Assembly: GCA_013368315.1 (NCBI GenBank)
Contig: JAACJM010000196.1
Coordinates: forward strand, 1 to 64,000
Source: Tetrapyrgos nigripes
Lineage: Eukaryota > Basidiomycota > Agaricomycetes > Agaricales > Campanellaceae
DNA: 64,000 bases
Direction: 5' to 3'
Both the position numbers and the translations under genes were made by a program. The notes under the pieces are model-generated. The model saw only the letters and a program-made list of their open reading frames with translations. It made no database searches and was not told the DNA's origin. Positions 20,511 to 35,357 of the stretch are shown here, in pieces (positions within the stretch are counted from its first letter, which is position 1; every line of letters begins with the position of its first letter).

Positions 20511-23500
20511 TTACGTTCTCAGTATCGGTGGCCCAAACATTGACAATAAAGACGTGAGATCGCCTTTGAACGTGTAGTGAGCATGGTTTTCACAGAACAA
20601 GTTCTTGTGAAGATGAATGACTTACTCTTTTTCAAAGGTTTCGAGAAAAATGCGTTCATGCCAGCACTCAAGCATAACTGCTTCGTTGACTCCTGACAGT
20701 CTGCACTGAGGGCGACGACTGAGAAAAGGCTTTAGTAGATCATATACTGGAGCCAGAATGCAGACGTACTTGGTAACATCACTGGTGACTTCCGTTTGGC
20801 CTCGAGCAATCTGAGCCGTTTTGCAGCCTCTACTCCGTCGCATATGGGCATATCTATCGTCATATGGAATCAGTTTCCGCCAATTATGAAGACAGCTTTG
20901 ACTCACGGTGATCGAACAAGGCTACGCTGAAATATCCTGGTTCATGCGCTTCCCATTCTATGGACGGTGAATGTCAGACTTCACAGAGCGTATGGAACTG
21001 AAACTTACGAGTCAATGCCTCGTTTCCATTGCTGGTAGCTGTGACATTGAGCTGGTACCGTTCAAGTTGCTTGACAAGTAGGTTCTGTGCAATGGGATTA
21101 TCTGCAAAGAGAATCTGTCAAAGATTGTTGCAAAATCAGACTGGATCCGTTTCCCACCTTCGGCAATGAGAACATTCCCAAACAACGTACGCTGAGCGGC
21201 AGCAAGATCGTCAATGGCTTTTGCAACATCAGTAGTCGGCGTGGTCGACATGGTATTTGGAAGATTCTTCAGTCCAGCGAGGGTCTGGAAAAGCCGTCCT
21301 TTACGAGGCGGTTTGGTCATCTTGACGACACCCGGGGTGCTGCTACCGAAAATCGACCTTCCAGACAGGCTCGTAGTCGGAGTGTACAAGTGGATGATTT
21401 TCGTGTCGAGGAGAAACTTGTGTTGCTGCAAGAATTTCGCCAACTCATCCACGTGTGTCTCAGATTGATCATCCAAGATGATGAAGTCCAGTGGTGAAGT
21501 GCTGTCGTCGAGGTTCTGCAGATATGATTCGGCATCCGAGAGCGAAGGTATGAGGACTGCATGGAAACCACTCAGCATGTTACTGAATAGCGTCAACGTG
21601 ACATTAGAAGACGATATAACCAGGACTTTGGGGGCTCGGGGCTTCATCAGGTCAGATTTGAGGTTCTCGATGTCAAACAGGTACTATACTCAGAATAAGC
21701 ATGATTGACTGGAGATATGACGTCGAACCTGCCTTTTGGGACTCCTCTGAGTTGTAGATCTTGACCGGAATTGTGAACCAAAACTTTGAACCAACGTTCA
21801 ACTCCGATTCCACAGCAATAGCTCCGTTCATGAGTTTGACCAGTTGTCGTGATATTGAGAGCCCTAAACCACTATAAGATGATGATGATGAAACGCAAAG
21901 CAGACTTGGAGACAAACCTAAACCAGTGCCCCCAAAGCGTCGAGTTGATGAATTATCGGCCTGTTGGAAGGGGACGAAGAGCAGCTCCACGTCGCTTTGT
22001 GAAAGTCCAATCCCAGTGTCCCTATGATACATGAGGCCTAAAGAAAAAGTCGGAATCTAGAAGTCTTACTTTATCACAAACTTCAGAATGACCTCATCTT
22101 GCAGGAGAGTAATCGGTGTCTCAACTGAACAGGTAACTTGAACGAAGCCTTGCGCCGTAAACTTGACCGCATTCCCGATGAGATTCATCAGCACTATCAT
22201 GTTGTAAGCAATCTTCCTCTCGTCCGTACACCATCAATTTACCTTGACGTATTCGTGCATAGTCAGCGTACACCCATGGAGGAACGTTAGGTTCTATGTT
22301 GAAGGAAAGATCCAGTTTTTTGGCCGCCATAGGCAGCAAAAGTTCCATGCAATCCTTAGGAAGATGTAAGGGTGTTGACAAACTTGAATGTATGGATCTT
22401 ACAGCTATGATGTTCTGAGGAAAAACGTATCATGAGCATTGGTAAATGTAAACAGTCCGAAAAGCATACAAGCATACCTCAACTAGGAATCCGCTGGGTT
22501 CCAGCTTGACCGCTATGAGAGAATGAGGACCACCGAACCGAACGGCTGTCTTGGAACATACCTGACGCCTCAAGTTTGCTGTAATCCAAGATTGAGTCGA
22601 TGATCTACTCCAATTTTTGAATCAGTCTTCAAGGATACTGCGAAATGTTTCCATACCTTGAGAAGCAATTCGCACGATTGTTTAGCGGTCTGTACTGTTA
22701 GCAAATGTCAGTCACACTGGCTACGAAAACTAATTTGTCTATGACTAACCAATTTCACTCTGACCAGGATTTAGTTCTGTGCCGCTGAGGAGGTCAAGAA
22801 GGCCATAAAACGAACTATAACCTGGTGAGCGCACGTAGCCATTAAAGATCAGATCACGGTACCTGAAGGGTGTACGCAGTTCATGGCTCATGCTGGCCAA
22901 AAAGTTTGACTTGATCTATTATTGCGAGGGTTGGCGTTGCTACTGCACATACAAACGAGTCATTACCTTAGTGGCTTTGAGGGCATCTTCTCGGGATTTA
23001 CGAGCAGCTTCCAGTGCGTCCTTCTGAGCTGATATCATCTTGAGGTTTTCTCGAGTACCGGCCTGAACTGAGCGGAACAATAACGCATTTGATACCGAGA
23101 TGCTGGCTTGTTGGCACAGCAGCGTCAAACTTGTCAGAACATTCCGAGAGAAAGAATATTTCGAAGCGACGTAGACTGCGCCAAATGTCTGACCGCGATT
23201 GCTAGAGATTGGAATGCAAATGACGGATCGATGCATGGACTGTGCTGCTTCAGACGAGAATCGCAGATCGGATGAGGCGTCGCCAAAGAAAGTATTTTCC
23301 TTGGAGTTGAGGGCTATGAACAGATTCAGAACACGGAGCACATCTTGTATTCGGTGACTGACTATGCTCAATTATGGCCTTCTGTAAAGGATCGGTTAGA
23401 GTGCGAATGGATTTGGGTGACCTGACGAGCGGCGATTAGTAGATAGGGAGGGAGATATATAGCTCATGCGTACTCATAAACTTGACAGGGATCGGGTGGT

Positions 23501-26500
23501 GTCATGCTCGTAGCAATGGAATAGTCCCCAGCTTCCCTTGCAATAATGACTGGGGTCTGTTGTTAAATGCCTTGTGCCCTGACAATGGTCAAAAGTACTA
23601 ACCACACGTATTTTGAGATCCAGAGGTTTCTGCGAATAGGTTAGAACATCTGCTTGTAAATAAAAAAGTGAAACTTGCCTGTTGCGATCTCAGTCAAGCG
23701 TTGTAATGCTGAAGCATAATAAGACATTTGCAGTTTGGCAGACGAGAGAAACATACCCGAAGATAAATTGATATCACTAGAGATATCTTTCGACCACTTG
23801 AGGATGGCTGCTAAATCGGAAGCCCTGAGCGTAGTCTCTTGCTCGTCGTCAATGTCAGTGTTGGTATTGTCATAACGTGAAGGATCCTGATTATTTGGCA
23901 TCATGGCACTTTCAGTTTGAACTGCAACATCTGACGTGAAGATGTGCCGCTTTAGAGGATACTGTGAACGGGGTCCGACAATTGAGTTGAGATGATTTCT
24001 AGGCATCTTAGTTCAGTGCAATGATAGGAGCGTAATTATAGTGACGCCTTACACTATTCCTTGTGCTCCCCATTGAGATTGCCGGGATATACCCCGCCGC
24101 TGAAGCTCACTTCCGAGACCTTCAACTCCACATCTCACGAAATGGCTACCTTGCTGGAAAAGAGTGAGAAATTGCCATGCTTAAGGAAGCTAAAACATAC
24201 CAGATAGAGACCCCACCCTTCCTCCAGTAACCAATCATTGTTGACGGCGAGTCTAATAAGAGGCAATGAACAACATGTCGTCAGTCTCAAAGAGAAAGAT
24301 CCTACTTGACGGCAACGTCATATAATTTGAATGCGGCAGAATTGTCCTTGAGAGAAGCAAGCTCAGCGTCGACGAGAGCAACCCAGGTGCTGGTGTTGAT
24401 TGGACTCGAAAATAACCACCTGGGCCAGCATGAATAAAATAAACGTTGACCCTAGTAGTGACCATACTTTTTGATAAACTCCATGTTGATGTTGACCTGC
24501 TTAAGATACAGCCCGCGTTGATCTTCAGATACTCGGCCTTGTCGAATACAAGAGATCATAGCGAGACAATGGAAAAACAGCGACCAGCGCACATGCCGAT
24601 GACTATCCGCTAGGGTTAGAACTCATCCAAATGGTAGACAAATGGAACTACTTGGGATGCTTATCTCGTGTCTCGTACACGTAGAATCCGAGATCAGCTG
24701 CCTCCTGAGCATATCCTAGACAGTAGTAGCCCACGACCTACATGACTGAGTATATAAAGGCAATTTGTCAACAAGCCAAGTTTACCTTGAAGGCATTATA
24801 CCTATGAACTGTCGGGTCAGCTGGCCCTCTGAAGTGATGGCAAAAAGAACAAACCAGTTCATGACTAAAGGTAAATTCCCCGAAGATTTCTCCATCTGTT
24901 CATGAAATTCGATTTCTCTGAACCCTTCGGTATCGAAGGCTGTATCAGCCGAAGCTGCATAGGTGTAGCCTCCGAGAGCTCGTATGCAGTTCAAGATCCC
25001 TGGCGAGGAATGAGTTACCAGTGAATACCTTAGGATGTGACATACCGGAGGCAAGGAGAGTAGTTTCACCAGCAGCCCACAACTTGGTGTCGGTGACGCA
25101 CTAAGAAAAGTTCAGGTCAGGTAGGAACAAAAAGAGCACCGAACTTACCTCCTCTGCACTTATCACAAGTTCACTGACTGGTCAGTACATGAGATCAGAA
25201 CAAGCTTAGTATTCACACAAAAAAAGTAACATACGGTGATCACTGACAAAGAGACGAGTTAGGACGATGTGTAACAGTGAAAAGCCTGCATAAATCCTTG
25301 ACTAAAGTCAGCCTGGGCTGTTTCAAAATTAAAAGACCTCATACCGATCTCCTGCACTGTTGCCATATTTTAAAGCATCCTCCAAGCGAGGAAGATTTGA
25401 TCGTATGTGGACGTTGTCGAATCCAGACACCATCGAGCAATAAAGAACATATGCACGGCTGACCACATAGTGTGAAAAAGAGAGATACCGCATGAATGAG
25501 AAAAGTTTCAAACCATTTTTCACCATTAGTGCCGTGTAACTCAGCAATCTTGAGAGCCAACTTTGCGAGATCGACGGAGAAACGATACAGCTCTCGCCGT
25601 TCAGCGGCCCCTACGGAATTGACATTGGTTTTAGGTGACCCAGTGCTCAAGCAATACATACCAGCTAAAGCCCAGAAAAAGCCTAGCGCTGTTCCAGGAG
25701 AAATGCCAGATCTGAAGAAAGTCGTCAGCTACTGAACTGTCCACAGATCACGCAACACCAACCGAAGTGCTAGTTGTATTGTCTAGGTAATTTTCGGTGA
25801 GTGCCATGTGCCATAGCTTCTTCTCAATGACCCACCGTAAGACCTATGATCTCGGAGAATGCAAAGGGAGAAGTCGACCAGTAAGCATTGGTACCTTCAA
25901 TGCAACTCTTAGTCAGATGCCAGTAGAAAACAATGAATTATGTTACCCACCGGCATCATTGAGAAGACGCACCGCAAGTTCCGTTTTGGAATCAGTTGTG
26001 CGGGGTATAGACAGTATCTCATCGAAGCCCACGGCTAGGATCTCATTCTTGACTTGTTCAAACATTAGTGAAGCTTGGCGATTCGTTGGTGATGAGTTAA
26101 TATCGATTCCCAGCAACCTGAGTGCGGACAAGTTATGTTGTAGCGCTTGGTCAAAATGGCCGGTCATCCAATGATTTCGCGACTGCAAGCGGAGCAGACT
26201 TGCCACCTCTTCCGCCGAGGAGCAATGCTCCAGACATTCAGCAATGTAACCATTTGAAGCTTCAAAGTCACTCTTCCAAGTGGCTAGACTAGAGAAAGAT
26301 GACATTGACATCGGAATCGATAACATGGTGATTCCACTCACGATGCCAATCTACTAAACAAGTCAAACGTTCTCTGAGGATTTTTAGACCATGGGTTGTC
26401 CGCTAAAAGTGTTTTGGCCGAGAGGAATGAACGAGCAGCGAGCTTAGGAGAAAATTCGTGAGTAAAATTGTGGTGTTGGCTGCACCATCCTCACCTCGTG

Positions 26501-29500
26501 TGCACCGCGAGTCCAGGCCGATTGACCAGCATCAAGGAGGACTTCTAGCAGTTCTTCTCGTTTCGTGTGTTCGCGCAGAAGACTCAAACACCTATAAACA
26601 TAGGTCAGGTTGTAGCCCGTAAGGCCAGGTACTTGACGAACCGTTTAGCATGTTCTGCTATCCTATACACATCAACCGGCGTCTCATGCATCATCATCAA
26701 AATAATCTGGAAGTCAATGACGTCACGACAGCAATAGGTAGAGGAGCAGAACGTGAAAAACATACTCTGAAAGACATTTTCGCGATGGTTCCTTCCGGGA
26801 GATTATCAGCTTCGAGTTGGACTGCTTGCCTATAGCGGTCGTGCGCAAAAGAACACATATCCCGTGCCCTCTGTATCAGCCAGCCTTCAACGAGCGCAAC
26901 CTGGAGGCCACGCATTGAGTCACTCGCATTGGTTGTGGTCGGATCCCTAGAAGACGCAGCGTTGCGAAGGTTCCACATAGTGTCTTCCTCGTCACTACCA
27001 CTGCTTCCGCTTGAATCTTCCCAATCCATCATCAGAGCGACCTCTGTGACCTTGAATCTAAAGACGCCGTTAGCATTGAAATGTCAGCCTAGCTTCAAGA
27101 TAGAACTAACGTTTCACCGAAGAATACCGCCCATAACAAATATTTCTTGGTTTCGTCAGGTAGTTCTCTGAACTGGCTGACCAGGAAAGTAAGATCGCTT
27201 GGATCAGGTAAATCATGACCTGTTAGACTGCTTTCTATACTGGACATATCATATCTATAAACAACAAAAGCTGAGAAATGACGATGGGTATGAGATTGAC
27301 ATGATACTCACTGCCAATGATTGGACTCCCAGTTAAAAGTTATCTGCACAGAGAACATTAGATTTAGCATCCATATCACTAAAGGAAGAGAGGACTGACG
27401 TGACCAGTGCGTTGAAGATTAGTGAGAAGGTTGCGAGCATGGAAAGCGTTACCAGCGGAGGTGGCATAAACCAGACGAGCAAGTTGTGCAGAGTCCTCTC
27501 GGCATCGATGCAAAGTCTTTGAGACCAGGGAAAGAATGGCAGGATACAGTAATGGGTCCACATTGATCCATGTAGGACGAGATTTACTGCTAAACATCGA
27601 CCGGACTCGCTCCACTAATTCGCTAGCAATCCTGTGAGTGTAGTAATTTCAAAGTGGTAAAGAAATGCGACTCACGATTTATCCGAGCGTAAAGTGATGA
27701 AGATTAGCTGGAAAGGGCATGTCAAATGGATATATCACGGAAAGACAGCAGAAAATTGAATCAGTACCATACGGCTTTTGGAATTGACTAGAGCAGATAC
27801 AACGTCTAGAGTCCTACAAACAGACAGGTGAATCCAAGGCAACATTAAGCATCCGGTAGCTTACGATTCGTCGGCCTCATGAAGGTCGTCCAGAAAAAGC
27901 GCGAATAGTCGCGTGTCTGCAATAATGGTGAATACGTTTTCGACCAAGGTCTGGAACCTTGCTCTGAGTTCTCTACTGGAAAGCGATTCACGAGGGGTAT
28001 CCAAATTTATACCAAAAAGAGCGAGGATGTCTTTGAGCTCCGGTGTACCCTGATAAAGAAGAGGTATGTTCTGGATCTGCGGGCCCAGCCTGTCCCGAAG
28101 AATCGAAACGAATCTATGTACGTCCATGTGGAAAACCATGAGTTGCCTCAGTACTGAAGAAAGACAGCTGAGCTACGTGACCTTGAGCATGATTAAACTG
28201 ACTTGAACAGATCCTTACTTACAAGTGCAGAAAATGGAGCCGAATCAACCGTTTGAAACTTTGCTTGACCCCAGAGACCATGTGCTATGTCGTAAAGCTC
28301 GTCAGTACTGGTACTGTTCCGCACAAGAACAGACTTACAGCGCCATTTAGCTTGATTAACCAGCACCATGGAACTCTTTCCGACACTAAGGGAAGCATTA
28401 GAATGAAATTCTGAGGATACAAGAGATAAACGTGTGCTGACCCAGGCGGACCGACAATTACAATTACTTGAGCGCGAGATGAATGAGAGCGAACACGTAA
28501 AGCCGCTCTTCGAAGACCATCGCTGGTCTGAATAGAAGGACTAATACTCAAAGTCATGGAACTGTGATCCTGCGTAGGGGAATATCTAGGAGGTGCAGAT
28601 TTGTTGTTCAAAGGATCATTACCGGCACCCCCGGAAGCTGAACCGCTTCGGGACGACATGGACTCGGTAGGATCTTCTCCCGTCCCGGTGCCAGTTCCGG
28701 TGTCTTGACTATCTGCAGATGATGTTATGGCAATATGACCTTCAGAGGCTGACATGTGTCTTGAGAAATTGGTGTGTGTATGCCGAACTGAAGCACCGTG
28801 AACAAAGAGCTTGGTCTTTTAAACAGAACTACTCACTGACGTTCCTGATTGCCTCAAGCTCCTTGTCACGTCCAAACTATCGAGAACATGTTGAGTCAGT
28901 CCTTTGGATTTCGGCTCATTACTTCAAAACAAATCACCAGAGCGAGCGGCATCGTGAAGTCCTGTAGGCACCATTAACACTTTAAAGATACAATCGTAAG
29001 TTTATCTGACCATGAATCTGTCTTGAATTGCAATTTCGAAAGCGGGAATAAGCTGGGGCAAGACGTCAAACCGCGTGGACGGACAGTGCAAAAAAGAGGC
29101 TCACTTCGGCAGATTCATCAGAAGACGAAGAGACGGTGACGAGCAGACGCCTTTGGCATTCCAGTAAATCGGCTTTCAGCCCATGTGCGCTTTGGTACCG
29201 TGCATCAGGATGCTTTGCTAACAGCTGTAGCACACTTAGCTACTCTTGATCCAGAAATTTACAAATGATCCAGTCACACCTTATCCACAATATTAGCCAA
29301 AACCTGGGGGACATCCCGCCGCACTTCGTGAACAGGCATGGGCCTCTTTTGAACTATGGAGTGCAAAAGTTCCAACGCTCCACCTTCAAAAGGCATTTGT
29401 CCTCGTCCAACCAACAGTGTCCAGAACAGTATTCCTAGGGAATACAAGTCGGTTCTATGGTCCTGCGTCATCGTCTCGATACTCCCAGTTTGTTCTGGAG

Positions 29501-30516
29501 CCAGGTAGCATAAAGCTTCTTTGACTTTCAACTTTTCAGGTTCTTCAAAAGTTCGAAGGACGAGGGACGAAGGGCTTCCGTAGTTCTCCAGCGAAATCGC
29601 ACGGTTTCCAAAATGGGCGAAACGCACGGTTCCAGAATGTGCATTGAGGTGAAAAGCGTTGGCGCGAACTGTGTATGAGTGAGCAAATATCAATGTCTTG
29701 AAGATTCGATGTAATGGATTAGCAAACCTTCCCGGTGGATAATGCCTGCTCTAAAAGTAAGGTCAAAGACAATTCTGTCATCGTAGACGGGTAAACATAC
29801 TTGTGAATCATCTCGAGAGATAATGTGGCCTGTATTGCAAATCTGTAGTAATTTAGTAAATCTGAATGATAGACACAACCCCGCCACGCACTCTAGAAAT
29901 GTAGCTAGGTCCATAATGTCAAATGCTTCCATCTCCTCAGCAATTCCATCTTCTTCTATCTCCATCATATACACGTCAAGGGATAGCGAAGACCGGGCAC
30001 GAGAACTGTCCGCTAATAGCAAGTTGTTCACTTTGGATGGTGGAAGATAGCGACCGAGGATATTCTGTCCGGGATGATGAAGTAGGAGTACAACGACGTC
30101 TCCGTGGTTTTGGGGTATTGTCAATAACTCAATCATTCTAAGTGTCGGGTTGGAACCCGAGGTTGAGCTCCCCATGCGTCCAAGACTTCATTAAGGGTAA
30201 GCTTAACGATTATGCAGGGATGAAACACGGTACTGACATATGAGCTTCCCTCTCCAGACACATGGATCCATTAGAATGTAAAGGCGCAATCTTGGCCAGA
30301 ACACTTGAGCTGTCCTTGAGGCTACTTCCTTCTGCGAGAAGGGTCATGCTTCCCGTATCGAGCCATGGTACGGCCTGAAAAACACGATAAGCAGAAGAGT
30401 CGAGCCAAGTAAATTCCTCACTTTTGCAAAGGTGTAACCCGGAACAGCGAGCACACCATCTGCTTCTCGAAAGAAAAGTGTAGGTAGTGTGGGTTGGCCC
30501 AGCTTCCGTTTCATGG
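20511..30516 (-). CDS. Giant hybrid histidine kinase with N-terminal pseudokinase, ATPase, GAF, HisKA, HATPase and receiver domains
   Basis: Two-component sensor of the type including S. pombe Mak2/Mak3 and fungal group X hybrid kinases, probably signalling stress to the Ypd1 phosphorelay. The start at 30516 reads [20 protein letters not shown]. Domains along the minus strand: Ser/Thr kinase-like (about 30200-29270); AAA-type ATPase with a P-loop split by an intron ('[10 protein letters not shown]' then '[13 protein letters not shown]', about 28470-28330); a long helical region (about 27600-24300); GAF (about 23760-22950); HisKA H-box '[15 protein letters not shown]' (22870-22915); HATPase with N-box '[13 protein letters not shown]' (about 22155-22200) and '[14 protein letters not shown]'; a receiver-like segment (21647-21200); and a final receiver with phospho-Asp in 'ALFDHHMPICDG'. 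It ends '[13 protein letters not shown]' at 20511-20513. In the kinase domain HRD reads HRE and DFG reads HFG, so that domain is probably catalytically weak or dead. There are about 40 introns; exact exons in the helical region were not all resolved. Confidence 0.85.
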
Positions 30517-30811
30517 AGCGTTAGGAGAATCTAGTTGGGCTCAGAGACCCTCGATCTCGACGCGAAAGCTTTGCAAGTGACTTTACTTACAATTAGCTAA
30601 GGCAATATGAACACGGCACTAAAACCGCCCTCTTGTTTGACTCACACTTCAGATCTTCAGACCACCTAAAGGCCTCATACAATGAATTTACAACCAAGTA
30701 ATATATGTTAATTTTACCGCTACGTGGAGAACAAGCTGAACGAGTCACTATTCATATCATTACACGAGGGAAACGAAAAGTTGAAGATGAGAGAAGGAAA
30801 ATAAACTCAGT

Positions 30812-32858
<2,047 letters not shown>

Positions 32859-33031
32859 TGTTGAAAGGTAGGAATGACAAAAAGAAGGAAACTGCGACAG
32901 GTGGTGGTTGGGTTGAAAGCGGCGAACTCTGTTTGGCGTAGTTGACTCATTACTTAATACATTTTCATTTCATACTCGCTACCTTTCCAGCCTCTGAAGT
33001 AACTAACTATCATAAGACATTACATAAAGAC

Positions 33032-35357
33032 CTAATTCGCGGTGTATACAATGATCTTGTCCAGGTCAGCAGCATAATCTACAAAATGAATAGTTAGCTC
33101 GCAAGTGAGACAAAAAATGCGACGTAACTCACTGGACTGGCCTGCAGAGAAAGTGATTGAATTTGCGCCATTACTGAGGTTGAGCTTGACAGGAACAGAC
33201 AACACAGTCTGACCGTTGCCAGTATTAGGTTGATCGACCAAAACGCTCCCACCTCCGTTGACACTAGATTTTGAGGGTGATGAGCACTAAGAATACCAGT
33301 CGCTGACTTTGTAATACTTGCCTGACTGTGGTGTTACGCCAGGTCGAATCACCTACACAAGTATAATGGGTCATCGCTATTTCTTGTCCACAAGTAAGAC
33401 TCACCGTTTGCGTAGTACAGCGCTACCCACTGAAAGGCTATCATTCAGAGAGGGGCACAGAATAGTGGTAAATTTTTCACCAACCTGATCTCTTCCAGCA
33501 CCTTGGACATTATTGATAGTCACAGAACCACCATTTCCTGTAATGATAGCGTAAATAACACGAATGCTTTGGTCTGGTGGGGAGAACACTTACCAAGCCA
33601 TCCTACACACAGATGAGTACTAAATTTCAGGGCAAATAATCGCAGATTTTCGGAAGTACTTACCGACACTTCTCCCACCGCTAAACCCAGAACCCGAGAG
33701 CAGCTGGGAGGACCCACTGAGAACGCCATTCTCGGCCTCATATGTAGTACCGGTAGCGGCAGTATAGGTGCCTGCAGCTACGTTAACGCTCCAGACACTA
33801 ATGGTGGTTAGCGAGTCTTTCAGGATACGTTTCACGACTTACTCGGCAGGGACGATTTGGGGGCTACCAGAAGCCCATGAGAGGGGATACCACACGTAGC
33901 GACTGCTTCCTAGTAATGACGGTCTCCATCGGTCACCCATGTAGATGCCATCACTGCCCAGTGGCATATCGTACGCGTTCTGAGAGAAATACGTCCGAAC
34001 AGGTTGTGGTGCAATATCGGCCTGCGCAGACCATGGGCCAGCGAGTGACTAGAAGCGCATATCAACGAATGACCTTGTGGATGGTGAATGACACAAACGG
34101 TTGCCCGGAAGAATTTGTTGGGGCTTGAAAATAACCAACGTTAGCGATAGTGTGAGAGCAATATAGAAAATTGGACCTACTTTGGATCCCAGCCAGTGGT
34201 ATGAGAGGCAAAGAGATAATAAGCCTAACGAAAAGTGGCCATTTTAGTACCCAACATCAACATCAAAGTCAGAAAACAAACCCCGTTCTTCTTGATTATC
34301 CCCGGAGATTCCAGAGTAGAGCCTGTTTTCGCATTCATTACCAATACTGCTCTCTTCCAAAAGAAAGATAACGGGGCTCATACCAGATAAGACACTGACT
34401 TGTGTAGTGACATTGTAGAAATTGGCATCCAGACGAGATATCTTAAAGTTCTGGTTGTTGTCAGATGCATAAAGAAGGTACGCAGTCCCTGTCAGCGATC
34501 GTTCGAGTATCAGTTTTCCATTTTCCAACAAGTCATATTACTGGCACCAACCATCATCTAAGAAACCAGAATCTTAGCCTCAGAACTTCAACACGGAAGG
34601 GTTGTGGAATTACCGTCTTGAAAAAGTCCCATGTCGCGAGACTGGGCCCCCAGAGGTTGGAAGCTTCCTCTGTATGAGTAGGGTCCGCAGGGCGTCTTGG
34701 CAGTAGCCACTCCTACCATCGCTGCACCATAGCTATGACACTGTCAATGGCATGATCTGTAGTAGCTCTAAAGATCTTACTTTGAACTGTCAGAATGGAA
34801 CCACATCACGTACTCCTGGTTCTGTATCAGGGATGAGTATTATTACCGAGCCGTTCATTCACCAATACTGGCCTTGGAATTGAAGAGGACTGGGAAAGGG
34901 TTTTCATTCGAGTCAGATGATCACCCAGCAAAAAGTCTGACGAACCTTTAGGACGTTCCACGATGTTTGAGGTCGATATCATCGTTCCACTGATTGGGCT
35001 GAGTGCATCATTCTGTCTAGTCCAACTAACCAGATCACTAGACTGTAAAGCACTGTTCAGGCGACGTTTCGGAAATTTCAAAATCACCTCACAGTGTAGC
35101 ACGAGACAGCGCTGAACAATGCGCTGTTGTGAGCTTTATCCTCTCCAAACCAATAAAATGTGGATCCGACCTAACGAGATGAGTTTCAGAATAGGAAGCG
35201 ACAAGGCAAGTCATTCCGCCAATCTACTCACTTTAAGGAAGCCACCGCCATGAGCCTGTATTATATTTCCACTCGTGTCTGTCCATGTCGCACCGGGGAC
35301 GATGACGGCTGCTTGAGCTGCACCTAGAATTGCCAGCAAGGTCAGAAACCAGATCAT
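33032..35357 (-). CDS. Secreted exo-beta-1,3-galactanase, GH43 with CBM35-type module
   Basis: Extracellular enzyme releasing galactose from beta-1,3-galactan main chains such as plant arabinogalactan. The start at 35357 encodes MIWFLTLLAILGAAQAAVIV, a signal peptide. The GH43 five-blade propeller has 'GNIIQAHGGGFLK' at the position of the usual catalytic-base strand, then 'YWFGEDKAH', 'CYTSSDLVSWTRQ', 'YVMWFHSDSSNYGAAMVGVA', 'DDDGTAYLLYASDNN' and 'YLESPGIIKKNGVYYLFAS', where the Glu is the expected acid. The missing Asp base is characteristic of the galactanase subfamily known from Phanerochaete. The C-terminal module (about 33835-33032) has 'YEAENGVLSGSS', 'GRSVGNIGGNGGS' and ends 'DYAADLDKIIVYTAN', typical of CBM35/CBM6 galactan-binding modules. 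Stop at 33032-33034. About 15 short introns. No linker domain is obvious between catalytic and binding modules. Confidence 0.85.
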
